Shown: positions 8,121 to 16,888 of the stretch, piece after piece
Layout: every line of letters begins with the position of its first letter
Position numbering within the stretch: the first letter of the stretch is position 1
NCBI GenBank assembly: GCA_963788185.1
Contig: CAWBGE010000025.1
Location: 1 to 64,000 of the forward strand
DNA length: 64,000 nt
DNA from: CAIWHR01 sp963788185
Lineage (GTDB): Bacteria; Pseudomonadota; Gammaproteobacteria; Burkholderiales; Casimicrobiaceae
Direction: 5' to 3'
Program-made: the position numbers and the translations under genes
The notes under the pieces: model-generated
Database searches by the model: none
Seen by the model: only the letters and a program-made list of their open reading frames with translations
Told to the model about the DNA's origin: nothing

Positions 8121-9038
8121 TCATTCCTCGGCCCCCCGTCCCGAACTGCGGCGCGTATAGCGCAGGTAGCCCGATGTCGCAACCATCGAGAACACGAACA
8201 TCAGCGCAGCGAGCGCCGAGCCGTAGCCGAAGTCCAGGAAGTCGAGCGTGGTCTTGTGGATGTACATCGCCAGCGTCTCGGTGGCGTCGCCGGGGCCACC
8301 ACCGGTCATCGAATACGGGATATCGAACGTCTGGATCGCGGTAATCGTACGGAAGATCAGCGCGACGAAGATCGCGGGCCGCAGCATCGGCAAGGTGATC
8401 TCGATGAACTGCTGCCACTTCGACGCACCGTCGACCTCGGCCGCCTCGTACAGCGACTTCGGAATCGTCTGCAGCCCGGCAAGCAGCATCAGTGCCATGA
8501 ACGACGACGCCTTCCAGATGATCGCGATGCAGATCGCGACGGTCGCCAGCGTCGGATCTGACAGCCAGGAGAGCGGCTCGATGCCGATACGGACAAGAAG
8601 GTCGTTGACGATGCCGGTCTGATATTCGAAGAACCAGCGGAAGATGAGTCCGGCGAACACCAGCGGCAGCGCCCAGGGCAGCAGCAGCGACAGGCGCACG
8701 GGCCACTGGACCTTGAACGGCTGGTTTGCCAGCAAGGCGAGACCCAGGCCCACGACCAGCGCACCCGGGACGGTGACCACGATGTAGATCACCGTCTGCA
8801 GCGTGGCGTGCCAGAATCGGCCGTCGTCGAAGGCGCGCAGGTAGTTGGCGATGCCAACCCACTGCTCCCCGGCTTGCGGGTTCGCCTGATCCACGCTGTG
8901 GAGGCTGGTCCAGAAAAGCGTGCCGATCGGGTAGACGACGACGAGCAACAGCAGGAGGGCGGCCGGCAGGAGCATCAGCGCCCCCAGCATCGGCTCGGAC
9001 ATGTCCTTGTGCTTGGTTACGGCGGCGTCGCTCATCAT
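8121..9038 (-). CDS. Sugar ABC transporter permease, MalF type
   Basis: A 305-aa permease that pairs with the MalG-type protein. It has an N-terminal helix LLLLLVVVYPIGTLFWTSL, then the permease core and an EAA loop, EAAEVDGASKWQQFIEITLP. The C-terminal part GGGPGDATETLAMYIHK is a hallmark of CUT1 MalF-like subunits. Two ATGs stand next to each other (9038 and 9035); GGAG lies just upstream of the first. It is separated from the binding-protein gene by a strong hairpin and from the next permease by 67 bp. Confidence 0.9.
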   Translation of the reverse strand: MMSDAAVTKHKDMSEPMLGALMLLPAALLLLLVVVYPIGTLFWTSLHSVDQANPQAGEQWVGIANYLRAFDDGRFWHATLQTVIYIVVTVPGALVVGLGLALLANQPFKVQWPVRLSLLLPWALPLVFAGLIFRWFFEYQTGIVNDLLVRIGIEPLSWLSDPTLATVAICIAIIWKASSFMALMLLAGLQTIPKSLYEAAEVDGASKWQQFIEITLPMLRPAIFVALIFRTITAIQTFDIPYSMTGGGPGDATETLAMYIHKTTLDFLDFGYGSALAALMFVFSMVATSGYLRYTRRSSGRGAEE

Positions 9039-9094
9039 CGGCTCCGGGTGGCTACGGCTTCTGGGCTGCGGTCACCTGCAATACGGCGGGGCAC

Positions 9095-9127
9095 CCGCCC
9101 GGCACGCCTCGCGAGGTGGCCGGGCGG
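9095..9127 (-). terminator. Intercistronic stem-loop after the binding-protein gene
   Basis: Perfect 9-bp arms CCGCCCGGC (9095-9103) and GCCGGGCGG (9119-9127) enclose a second small stem (CCTCGCGAGG). There is no T-run, so it is not a standard terminator. In sugar importer operons such hairpins after the binding-protein gene stabilise the 5' mRNA or reduce downstream expression, which fits the need for more binding protein than permease. Confidence 0.5.
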
Positions 9128-9144
9128 TTCGTGTCAGCCTCGAA

Positions 9145-10401
9145 CTACTTGTAGATCGGCGCCAGCTTGTTCTTCATGTCGGCAAGCGCGGCGTCGGTGG
9201 TCCTGGTGCCGGCGAGGTACGCATTCATGCTGCCGCGGACCGCGTCCGAGACCTGCGGATACTGCGCCGAGACCGGCCGCGACTTGGCACTCTCGACCAC
9301 AGGCAGCGCATCGGCGAACCAGGGATTGGCCTTCAGCACCTCGGCGTCCTTGTAGACGCTGGGGAACACCGGCATATGCGAGGCCATGATCGCCTGCATC
9401 TTCGACACTTCGGGGCTGGACAGGTAGCGCGCGAACTTGACGGCCGCCTGCTTGTTCTTCGAGTAGGCCGAGACGGCGACCTGCCAGCCGCCGATGCATG
9501 TCGCGCTGCCGCCGCCGGCATCGTGGGGAAGCTTGGCGACACCGACCTTGCCCTTGACCTTGGAATCGGCATCGTTCTCGGCGCGGTTCCACACATAACC
9601 CCAGGTCTGCGCGAACACCACGTTGCCCGCCTGGAAGTCGATGCGGATGCGGTCGGTCGCAATCTCGGCGATGTTCTTCGGCAGAACGCCGGCCTGCTTC
9701 ATCCGGCCGTAGAGCTGGAACGGCTGGCGCGCCTGCGGCGTGTCGAGGTTCAACCTGCCATCTTTGATCATGTCGCTGCCCGCGCCCCACAGTGGCACGA
9801 GATAGGTGCAGACCGTACCCTCGATCGGAGCGCCGGCGGTGGAGAAGCCTTGCAGCTGCGGACTCTTCTCGCCGTCCATGATGAGCTTGGCGGTCTCCAT
9901 CATTTCGTCCCAGGTCTTGGGCACCGGCCGCTTGTACTTCTCGAGCAGATCCTTGCGGTAGTACAGGAACTGAGAATCGGCGAAGTACGGCAGCGCCATC
10001 AGCTTGCCGTTGACCTGATTGGCGTCGGCGTAGGCCTTGATGTAGGTCGACAGCAGCTTCGCCTTGTCGGCGCCGAGGTAGCTGTCCAGTGGCTCGGCCC
10101 AGCCCTGGGCGGCCCACTGTGCCGGGCGGATGACGTCGATCAGGATGAGGTCGAGCGCCGAGTCCTTCGACGAAAGCACCGTCGACAGGTACTGCTGCTG
10201 CGCCTCGGAGGTCGCGCCGCCCACTTCGATCTCCACCTTCACGGCCGGGTTGCGCTTGGTGTATTCGTCGGCGATCTTGCGCATCACGTCCGGACGCTGC
10301 TGCCCGCCGGTGAAGATGCGCAGCGTGGTCTGCTGCGCCCACGCGCTGCCAGTGAATGCAACGGCGAGCGTTGCGGTGATGAGCCATTTCGAAAGCTTCA
10401 T
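9145..10401 (-). CDS. Sugar ABC transporter substrate-binding protein
   Basis: A 418-aa periplasmic solute-binding protein (family 1, MalE-like). The signal peptide is residues 1-22 (MKLSKWLITATLAVAFTGSAWA), likely cut before QQTTLRIF. The mature part has the family elements WAAQGWAEPLDSYL, LMALPYFADSQFLYYRKDL and a C-terminal LSSPEVSKMQ segment. A good Shine-Dalgarno (GGAGG) precedes the ATG. It lies 56 bp after the ATPase gene. The ligand cannot be read from sequence. Confidence 0.91.
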   Translation of the reverse strand: MKLSKWLITATLAVAFTGSAWAQQTTLRIFTGGQQRPDVMRKIADEYTKRNPAVKVEIEVGGATSEAQQQYLSTVLSSKDSALDLILIDVIRPAQWAAQGWAEPLDSYLGADKAKLLSTYIKAYADANQVNGKLMALPYFADSQFLYYRKDLLEKYKRPVPKTWDEMMETAKLIMDGEKSPQLQGFSTAGAPIEGTVCTYLVPLWGAGSDMIKDGRLNLDTPQARQPFQLYGRMKQAGVLPKNIAEIATDRIRIDFQAGNVVFAQTWGYVWNRAENDADSKVKGKVGVAKLPHDAGGGSATCIGGWQVAVSAYSKNKQAAVKFARYLSSPEVSKMQAIMASHMPVFPSVYKDAEVLKANPWFADALPVVESAKSRPVSAQYPQVSDAVRGSMNAYLAGTRTTDAALADMKNKLAPIYK

Positions 10402-10457
10402 GCGTTCCTCCGTCGTTGGAAGGTGAAGTCGGGATGGTCGTCGGTCCTGGGTCGGCT

Positions 10458-11573
10458 CTACCAGCCCGCACCCCGGATCGCGAGACCGGTCTTGCTGTCG
10501 AACAGGTGAAAATGGTTGAGGTCGAGCGCGATGGGAAGGTCCTGCCCGACCCGCAAATGCGCATCGGGCTCGAAGCGTCCGGTCACCTCGGCCGCGCTGT
10601 CGCTCTCTCCCAGCTTGATGAGTCCGAGGGTCTCCGCGCCGAGCGGCTCGACCAGCAGCACCCTGCCGTCGATGCGCTCGATGCCGGGCGCTTCAATGGT
10701 CGGGACGCCGATGTGCTCGGGCCGCAGGCCGAAGGTCGCTTCCCGGCCGATGTGGCGCGCGCACTCGTCGACGCAGTGCACCGGCACCGGCAGGTCGACG
10801 CCGCCCTTGAGGTGCAGCACCCGGCCGCCATCGCCGACCCTGCAGGGCGCGAAATTCATCGGCGGCGAGCCGGTGAAGCCGGCGACGAACTTGGCCGCAG
10901 GTCGGTTGTAGATGCCGTCCGGTGTGTCGTACTGGATGAGGTTGCCTTCCTGCAGCACCACGATGCGGTCGGCGAGCGTCATCGCCTCGACCTGGTCGTG
11001 GGTGACGTAGATGATGGTGTTGCCGAGCCGGTGATGCAGCTTCTTGATCTCCACGCGCATCTCCGCGCGGAGCAGTGCGTCCAGGTTCGAAAGCGGCTCG
11101 TCGAACAGGAAGGCCTTGGGCTGGCGGACGATTGCCCGGCCCATCGCGACCCGCTGGCGCTGGCCGCCGGACAGCTCGCGCGGCTTGCGCTCGTACAAGT
11201 GCTGGATCTGCAGGATGCCGGCCGCGTCGTCGACCCGGGTACGAATTTCGTGTTCGGGCAGCTTGCGCAGACGCAAGCCGAAAGCCATGTTCTCGAACAC
11301 CGACTTGTGCGGATAGAGCGCGTAATCCTGGAACACCATCGCGATGTCGCGCATTCGCGGCGGCAGGTCGTTGACGATCGTGCCGCCGATCGAGATCTTT
11401 CCGTTGGTGATGTCCTCGAGTCCGGCGATCATGCGCAGCAGCGTCGACTTGCCGCAGCCGGACGGGCCGACGAACACGACGAATTCGCCGGACTTGATCT
11501 GTAGATCGATCCCCTTGATCACGTTGACGGAACCGAATGACTTGGCGACGTTGCTGAGTGTGACTTCCGACAT
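10458..11573 (-). CDS. Sugar ABC transporter ATP-binding protein, MalK/UgpC type
   Basis: A 371-aa ATPase of the CUT1 family. Motifs are Walker A GPSGCGKST, Q-loop QDYALYPHKSVFENM, signature LSGGQRQRVAMGRA and Walker B AFLFDEPLSNLD, followed by the H-loop VTHDQVEAM. The last 130 residues form the C-terminal OB-fold (TOBE) regulatory domain with FGLRPEHIG. The start MSEVTLSNVAKSF is preferred over longer in-frame starts without family similarity. It is the first gene of the four-gene importer operon transcribed away from the control region at about 11.6-12.0 kb. Confidence 0.91.
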   Translation of the reverse strand: MSEVTLSNVAKSFGSVNVIKGIDLQIKSGEFVVFVGPSGCGKSTLLRMIAGLEDITNGKISIGGTIVNDLPPRMRDIAMVFQDYALYPHKSVFENMAFGLRLRKLPEHEIRTRVDDAAGILQIQHLYERKPRELSGGQRQRVAMGRAIVRQPKAFLFDEPLSNLDALLRAEMRVEIKKLHHRLGNTIIYVTHDQVEAMTLADRIVVLQEGNLIQYDTPDGIYNRPAAKFVAGFTGSPPMNFAPCRVGDGGRVLHLKGGVDLPVPVHCVDECARHIGREATFGLRPEHIGVPTIEAPGIERIDGRVLLVEPLGAETLGLIKLGESDSAAEVTGRFEPDAHLRVGQDLPIALDLNHFHLFDSKTGLAIRGAGW

Positions 11574-11786
11574 GGCCCCACCCGCGCCGGCCATCGCACC
11601 GTGACGCGGGTCCTCCTTCGTTTGTGGGTCGATCAATTCAAGCGAGAAGCATTCCTCAAGCCGATCCGGTCACCAAAGCGCAGGACACGAACAAGACGCA
11701 GCGCGCATTCGCACTTGCACCGGGCCCCCGCCCAGCGGCGATGGACAAAAGCGACGCTCCTCGCAGGTCCAGCAAACTCCGAGTAT

Positions 11787-11822
11787 ATCATATAGATCAT
11801 ATAGCTCATATATATCACATAG
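11787..11822. repeat. Four tandem 9-bp AT-rich repeats in a divergent control region
   Basis: Four units follow each other without gaps: ATCATATAG, ATCATATAG, CTCATATAT, ATCACATAG. The AT-rich block stands out sharply in GC-rich DNA. It lies in the 431-bp gap (11574-12004) between the importer operon (minus) and the aldolase gene (plus). It may be a cluster of binding sites for an unidentified regulator of the sugar island. No gene is recognised in the rest of the gap. Confidence 0.75.
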
Positions 11823-12004
11823 ATGACCACGATGTCTAGTGGGCGTAGAATGATGTCTTTCTGCGCCCCCGCGCGCCATTCGGCGCCAACCTTGCTTTCC
11901 GGGAACCGATCAGTCGGGCAAAACGCGGGGCTGCGCGGGCGACGACTTCCGGCCCGACACGCTGCACCACAGAATCGCAGCCCCACCTCCGAGAGAGACC
12001 CCCC

Positions 12005-12808
12005 ATGGACCTTCCCAAGAACCCTTTCAAGCAGGCAATTCGTTCGGCCTCCATCCCAATCGGCACCTGGCACACGCTCGGCTCGACGGCTGTCGTCGAC
12101 GCTTTGGGACACGCCGGCTTCGATTTCCTGGTCCTCGACATGGAGCACGGGCAGATCGACCTGCCGCAAACGGTGGAGTTGCTGCGGGTGATGGCCGGCA
12201 CGCGGGCGGCGCCGGTCGTGCGCCTGCCGTGGAACGACATGGTGCAGGTGAAACGCCTGCTCGATGCGGGCGCCCAGACGGTGATGCTTCCGTTCATCCA
12301 GAACGCCGACGAAGCGAGGGCCGCTGTCTCGTACACCCGGTACCCGCCCGAGGGCGTGCGCGGCGTCGCATCCGTCTATCGCGGCGGCGGCTACGGGCTC
12401 ATCCCCGATTACTGCCAACGTGCGGCAAGCGAGCTTTGCGTGATCCTGCAGATCGAGACCGTCGAGGCGCTGGAGCAACTGGAGGAGATCGCCGCGGTAC
12501 CAGGCGTGGACTCGATCTTCATCGGCCCGGCCGACCTCTCGGCGTCGATGGGTTACCTCGGCCATGCGGACCATCCCGCCGTGCGCGAAAAGCTCGCCCA
12601 GGGCGCCCGCGAGTGTCGCCGCCTCGGCAAGCCCTGCGGCATCATCGGCTTCTCGACCGAAGCCGCCGTCGACTATCTGAACTACGGCTATTCGTGGATC
12701 GCGGTGAGCACCGACGTCACGATGATGCTGCGATGCGCGGGAGAGGCGCTCGCCACGGTCCGCACGAGCGCCGCCGCAAGTGCGCCGCGATGGCATGGCG
12801 GGGCATGA
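12005..12808 (+). CDS. HpcH/HpaI family class II aldolase
   Basis: A 267-aa metal-dependent aldolase of the HpcH/HpaI/citrate-lyase beta superfamily. It is close to 2-keto-3-deoxy-L-rhamnonate and 4-hydroxy-2-oxovalerate-type enzymes, which split 2-keto-3-deoxy acids to pyruvate plus an aldehyde. Visible motifs are FDFLVLDMEHGQID, VVRLPWNDMVQVKRLLDAG, the GVRGVAS segment, metal-binding QIETVEALEQLEEI and FIGPADLSASMG. The preceding GAGAGAGA is a plausible ribosome site. As the first gene of the plus-strand series it would end an oxidative (non-phosphorylating) sugar pathway whose lactonase step is two genes on. The dehydrogenase and dehydratase needed are not in the window. Confidence 0.87.
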   Translation: MDLPKNPFKQAIRSASIPIGTWHTLGSTAVVDALGHAGFDFLVLDMEHGQIDLPQTVELLRVMAGTRAAPVVRLPWNDMVQVKRLLDAGAQTVMLPFIQNADEARAAVSYTRYPPEGVRGVASVYRGGGYGLIPDYCQRAASELCVILQIETVEALEQLEEIAAVPGVDSIFIGPADLSASMGYLGHADHPAVREKLAQGARECRRLGKPCGIIGFSTEAAVDYLNYGYSWIAVSTDVTMMLRCAGEALATVRTSAAASAPRWHGGA

Positions 12809-13733
12809 GCGCGACGGGCCGCCCCTGGCGCGAGTAGTCCTCGACGCGGGGGCGTCCAGCGTCGAACTGGCGCCATCGGCCGGCGGAGCCGTGGCCGCCT
12901 TCACGCTGGCGGGCGTGGATGTGCTCCGCCCGACTTCCGCCAACGCCCGCGCAGCGGGCAACGTGCTCGACCATGCCGCGTATCCGCTGGTGCCCTACTC
13001 CAACCGCATCGCCAACGCGCGCTTCGAGGTCTCCGGGCGGAGGCATCAACTCGACGCCGACCCCGGCGTTCACCCGCACAGCCTGCACGGCGTCGGCTGG
13101 CGGCGGCGCTGGTCGGCGCTTGCCTGCTCGCCGACCGTGGCGACGCTGACGCTCGAGCACCACGCTACGGGCACGGACGCCCGCGCGTGGCCTTACGCAT
13201 TTGCGGCGCGACAGGAGTTCGTCCTCGAAGCGACGAGTTGCTCGGCCACGCTGGCGTTGACGCTCACGCTTGCCAGTCGCGACACCGAGCCGTTTCCCTG
13301 CGGCCTCGGCTGGCATCCGTTCTTTCCCCGCACGGCTGCCACGAGACTGCGCTTCGGCGCCCGGGGGCGGTGGGAATCCGATGCCAGTGGCCTGCCGACC
13401 GCGCGCACGATCCCCGAGCCGGGCGCATTTGCCGCGGGCCGGGAGCTTGGCGGCACCGTGCTCGATCACGTGTTCTTCGGCTGGTCGGGGCGCGCCGAAC
13501 TGACGCAACCCGACACCGGGTTGCGCATCGTCGTCACGGCGTCGGAGCGCTGCCGGCACCTGGTCGTCTATGCACCGCGCGACGAAGCGTTTCTGGCCGT
13601 GGAACCCGTCACCCACGTCACCGATGCGTTCAATCGTGCCGCCGCCGGGGAGGGCGACACCGGCGTGGCGCTGCTGCAACCGCGCGCCGAAATTTCCTGT
13701 TCGATCGCAATTTGCGCGACACTTGCGGCATGA
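12795..13733 (+). CDS. Aldose 1-epimerase family protein (mutarotase)
   Basis: A galactose-mutarotase-like protein of 312 aa that would interconvert alpha and beta anomers. Conserved features are YPLVPYSNRIANARFE (substrate-binding Asn-Arg), HPHSLHGVGWRRRW with the family His, GLGWHPFF, and a C-terminal VEPVTHVTDAFN carrying the catalytic Glu. The ATG at 12795 lies inside the aldolase 3' end (14-bp overlap); a GTG at 12780 is also possible. The four-base overlap with the next gene shows operon coupling. Confidence 0.87.
   Translation: MAGHERDGPPLARVVLDAGASSVELAPSAGGAVAAFTLAGVDVLRPTSANARAAGNVLDHAAYPLVPYSNRIANARFEVSGRRHQLDADPGVHPHSLHGVGWRRRWSALACSPTVATLTLEHHATGTDARAWPYAFAARQEFVLEATSCSATLALTLTLASRDTEPFPCGLGWHPFFPRTAATRLRFGARGRWESDASGLPTARTIPEPGAFAAGRELGGTVLDHVFFGWSGRAELTQPDTGLRIVVTASERCRHLVVYAPRDEAFLAVEPVTHVTDAFNRAAAGEGDTGVALLQPRAEISCSIAICATLAA
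12806..12840 (+). repeat. Shortened copy of the TGAGCGCG dispersed repeat
   Basis: The sequence starts at the TGA of the aldolase gene with TGAGCGCGACGGGCCGCCCC and ends with GTAGTCC, the two ends of the 60-bp repeat seen in full at 46122-46180. The middle is missing. It is now within the coding sequence of the mutarotase gene. Confidence 0.55.
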
Positions 13734-14623
13734 CCTCCAAAGCAGCCGTCGCCTCTCCCTTCCAGTGCGTGCTCGATGTCCGCGCCCGCCTGGGCGAATG
13801 CCCCGTGTGGGCAGTCGACGAGCAGGTTCTCTATTGGGTCGACATCGATGCGCCGGCGCTGAACCGCTTCGACCCGGCCACGGGCCGCAACCACGCGATG
13901 CCGATGCCGTCGTCGATCGGTTGTTTCGCCAGACGCCGGGCGGGCGGATTCGTCGTGGCGTTGCGCGACGGCATCTGGCTCGCGGCGGCGGACGGCACGC
14001 TCGCACGCAAGGTCGCCGACGCGCCTTACGACCCCGAGCACCACCGTTTCAACGACGGCGGTTGCGATCGGCAGGGGCGTTTTTTTGCTGGCTTCATGAA
14101 CGAGCGTCGCGATGCGAACTCGGCAGCGCTGATGCGGCTCGATCCGGACCTGACGCTGACGACGGTGCTTGGCGGCATCACCATCAGCAACGGCCTCGCG
14201 TTCAGCCCCGACGGCCTGACGATGTACCACGCCGACACGCCGACGCACATCGTGCACGCGTACGACTTCGACCCCGCAACAGGGACTCCATCGAACCGGC
14301 GCGTGTTCGCGCAATGGGAGGGCGAGACCGAACGACCCGATGGCGGCGCGGTCGATGCGGAAGGGTGCTACTGGACTGCGTTCTTCCGCGGCGGCCGCGT
14401 GCTGCGCATCGCGCCGACCGGCGACGTGCTTGTCGACATCCCGGTGCCGGCGCTGTGCCCGACGATGTGCGCTTTCGGCGGGAGCGACCTGCGCACGCTC
14501 TACGTGACGAGCGCGCGAGCGGGACGCGATGCCGGGGAGCTCGAACGGCACCCGCACTCGGGGGGCATATTCGCGCTCCGGGTCGATGTCCCGGGGCTTC
14601 CTTCGTCCGACTTCGCCGGCTGA
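13730..14623 (+). CDS. SMP-30/gluconolactonase family lactonase
   Basis: A 297-aa six-bladed beta-propeller sugar lactonase. The divalent-metal site residues of the family are visible: Glu in LGECPVW (near residue 23), Asn/Asp in RFNDGGCDRQG, Asn in ISNGLAFSPDG and Asp in RPDGGAVDAEG. It hydrolyses sugar-1,5 or 1,4-lactones to sugar acids, the step after dehydrogenation in oxidative sugar routes. The ATG overlaps the mutarotase stop (ATGA). Confidence 0.9.
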   Translation: MTSKAAVASPFQCVLDVRARLGECPVWAVDEQVLYWVDIDAPALNRFDPATGRNHAMPMPSSIGCFARRRAGGFVVALRDGIWLAAADGTLARKVADAPYDPEHHRFNDGGCDRQGRFFAGFMNERRDANSAALMRLDPDLTLTTVLGGITISNGLAFSPDGLTMYHADTPTHIVHAYDFDPATGTPSNRRVFAQWEGETERPDGGAVDAEGCYWTAFFRGGRVLRIAPTGDVLVDIPVPALCPTMCAFGGSDLRTLYVTSARAGRDAGELERHPHSGGIFALRVDVPGLPSSDFAG

Positions 14624-14637
14624 CCCGCCTTTCGCGC

Positions 14638-16872
14638 ATGTTCTTCGACTCCAGCTATTTCGCCCGGCTCGACGCCCCGCAGAGCCTGGGCGCCACCGCA
14701 TCGGGCGCGGCCTTCGCCACGTCCACCGGCGACATGCTCGAAGTCTCGTGCTACGGACCCGGCGTGTTCCGCCTGCGCGCGGGTCCGCACACGCGACCTG
14801 ACTACGGACTGGTGCAAGGTCGCACCAAGGCCTGCACGACGCGGCGCGGCGACGACGGCCAGTGGTCGTTTGGTGCCGGCGACACCGCGTTCGAAATCGG
14901 CGGGTCGCCCATCCGTTTCCGCCTGCTGCACAAGGGCATCCCGGTGCTCGAATCCACCACCGACCTGCGCTTCGACGGAACCACCAACCTGCCCGCACTG
15001 GCCCGCCTGCGCCAGCGCGGGCAATGGATGGCGGCGTTCGCGCTCGCGTCCGGCGAGCCGGTCTACGGCCTGGGCGAGAAATTCGGCCCGCTCAACAAGC
15101 GCGGCCAGCTGATCCATTCGCAGGTTGTCGACGCGCGCGGCGTCAACACCGGGCTTGCCTACAAGAACGCGCCCTTTGCCTGGAGTCCGGGCAACGGCCA
15201 CGGCGCGTGGGGCCTCTTCGCCAACACGCCGGGGATGGTGTCGCACGGCGTCGGTCATCCCGATTGGTCGCACCGTTCGTACGCGTTGCTGGTCGACGAC
15301 GAAGCGCTCGACCTCTTCGTGTTCGCGGGCGACACGCCGGCCTCGATTCTCGACCTCTACACGCAATTGACGGGGCGGGCACCGGCCGTCCCCGACTGGA
15401 GTCTTGGTGCCTGGGTGTCGAGAGCCTGCTACAAGACGCCCGAAGACGCCGCCGAGGTGGCCGCCAGGCTGCGGGCGCGCAAGATCCCCTGCGACGTTCT
15501 CGCGCTCGATGCCCGCTCGGCCTGGAAGCCCGACACCCGCTTCAACTTCCGGTGGGATGCCGATCGCTATCCCGATCCGAAGGCAGCGCTGGCGGCGATC
15601 AAATCACACCATCTGCGCATCTGCGTCTGGGAGCATCCGTACGTCTCCGTGCACGACCCGCTGTTCGCGGATCTTGCGGCGCGCGGCTACCTGCTGACCG
15701 ACCCCAGCGGCGATCCCTACGTGTTCCAGCCGGATGCCGCGCCGAATGCCTCTGCGAGCGATGATGGGTCGACCCGCGCGCCGGAATCGGGACTCGTCGA
15801 CTTCACCCACCTCGGCGCGTACGAATGGTGGCGCGACGCGCACGCGGATCTCTTTGCCGACGGCGTCAACGCGATCCGGACCGACGGCGGCGAGCACGTC
15901 CCCGATGATGCGGTGGCGTCGAACGGCGATCGCGGCACGCGGCTGCACAATGTCTATCCGCTGCTCTACCAGCGCTGCGTGTTCGAGGCGACGGCGATGT
16001 TCCAGCCGCGCACCGACGAGACGCCGCTGGTTCTCTCCCGCGCCGGGTGGTCCGGCAGCCAACGTTACCCGCTGCAGTGGGCCGGCGAGCCGCAAAGCGA
16101 CTGGGAAGGGCTCGCGGCGTCGATCCGCGGCGGCCTGTCCTGGGGCATGAGCGGGGCCCCGTTTCACGCCACCGCCGTCGGCGGATTCTACGGTTCCGGT
16201 GAACCGACGGCAGAACTGTATCTGCGCTGGCTGCAGGCCGCCGTCTTCAGCTCGCACCTGTGCCTGCACGGTGCCGGCGAGCGCGAGCCCTGGGCCTTCG
16301 GCGCCGAAGCCGAAGCCATCGCACGCAAATGGCTCGCATTCCGCTATCGCCTGATTCCGTATCTCAAGGGCGTGATCGCCGAAGCCGCGCGCACCGGCGC
16401 CCCGGTGATGCGCGCGATGGCGCTCGCGTTCCCGGCCAACCCATTGCTGCGCAACAGCGAGACCCAGTTCATGTGCGGCGACACGCTGCTCGTGGCGCCC
16501 ATCGTGGCACCCGGGGGCGCAGTCGAGATCGCGCTGCCGCCGGGCGCGTGGTACGACTTGAACTCGCGACAGCGCCTTGCCGGCGGACGGGTGATGCGCT
16601 ACCGCGCCAGGCTCGACCAGTTTCCGGTATTCGGACGCGAGGGCCACGCGCTTCCGCTTGGACCCGCCGTCCAGCACACCGGCGAGATCGACGCTTCGCG
16701 TCCGCTTGAGCAGATGTGGCTGTTCGGCCCGCCGCAACGACCGCTGGCCGGGTTCGCGCAAGCTTCGGTCGAGGTCGTCGGTCAGGGCGAGTTCCGGGTT
16801 GCCGCGCGGCGCGACGTCAAGGTGGAAGTTTTCGGCGATCCGTCAGGCGTCGCGGTGACGCTTCGCGATTGA
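14638..16872 (+). CDS. Glycoside hydrolase family 31 (alpha-glucosidase/alpha-xylosidase type)
   Basis: A 744-aa GH31 enzyme resembling E. coli YicI alpha-xylosidase in layout: N-terminal beta-sandwich (1-250), (beta/alpha)8 barrel (about 250-600) and distal beta domains. The nucleophile is Asp416 in RTDGGEHVP, matching the KTDFGE motif of YicI. The site that aligns with the acid/base Asp (HWGGD in YicI) reads QWAGE, so Glu484 replaces Asp. No signal peptide is seen, so it is probably cytoplasmic and acts on imported glycosides. The frame is open far upstream, but GH31 similarity starts at this ATG. Confidence 0.87.
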   Translation: MFFDSSYFARLDAPQSLGATASGAAFATSTGDMLEVSCYGPGVFRLRAGPHTRPDYGLVQGRTKACTTRRGDDGQWSFGAGDTAFEIGGSPIRFRLLHKGIPVLESTTDLRFDGTTNLPALARLRQRGQWMAAFALASGEPVYGLGEKFGPLNKRGQLIHSQVVDARGVNTGLAYKNAPFAWSPGNGHGAWGLFANTPGMVSHGVGHPDWSHRSYALLVDDEALDLFVFAGDTPASILDLYTQLTGRAPAVPDWSLGAWVSRACYKTPEDAAEVAARLRARKIPCDVLALDARSAWKPDTRFNFRWDADRYPDPKAALAAIKSHHLRICVWEHPYVSVHDPLFADLAARGYLLTDPSGDPYVFQPDAAPNASASDDGSTRAPESGLVDFTHLGAYEWWRDAHADLFADGVNAIRTDGGEHVPDDAVASNGDRGTRLHNVYPLLYQRCVFEATAMFQPRTDETPLVLSRAGWSGSQRYPLQWAGEPQSDWEGLAASIRGGLSWGMSGAPFHATAVGGFYGSGEPTAELYLRWLQAAVFSSHLCLHGAGEREPWAFGAEAEAIARKWLAFRYRLIPYLKGVIAEAARTGAPVMRAMALAFPANPLLRNSETQFMCGDTLLVAPIVAPGGAVEIALPPGAWYDLNSRQRLAGGRVMRYRARLDQFPVFGREGHALPLGPAVQHTGEIDASRPLEQMWLFGPPQRPLAGFAQASVEVVGQGEFRVAARRDVKVEVFGDPSGVAVTLRD

Positions 16873-16888
16873 ATCGGCCCGGGACGGC

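Noticed and set aside
11633..12961. A 442-residue minus-strand frame covering the AT-rich repeats and the aldolase
   Set aside because: It is antisense to a clear aldolase and turns the 9-bp repeats into a Tyr/Ile/Leu run without family similarity; no start signal.
13570..14637. N-terminal extension of the GH31 protein in the same frame
   Set aside because: It overlaps the lactonase gene in another frame and lacks GH31 similarity; the ATG at 14638 gives the normal N-terminus.
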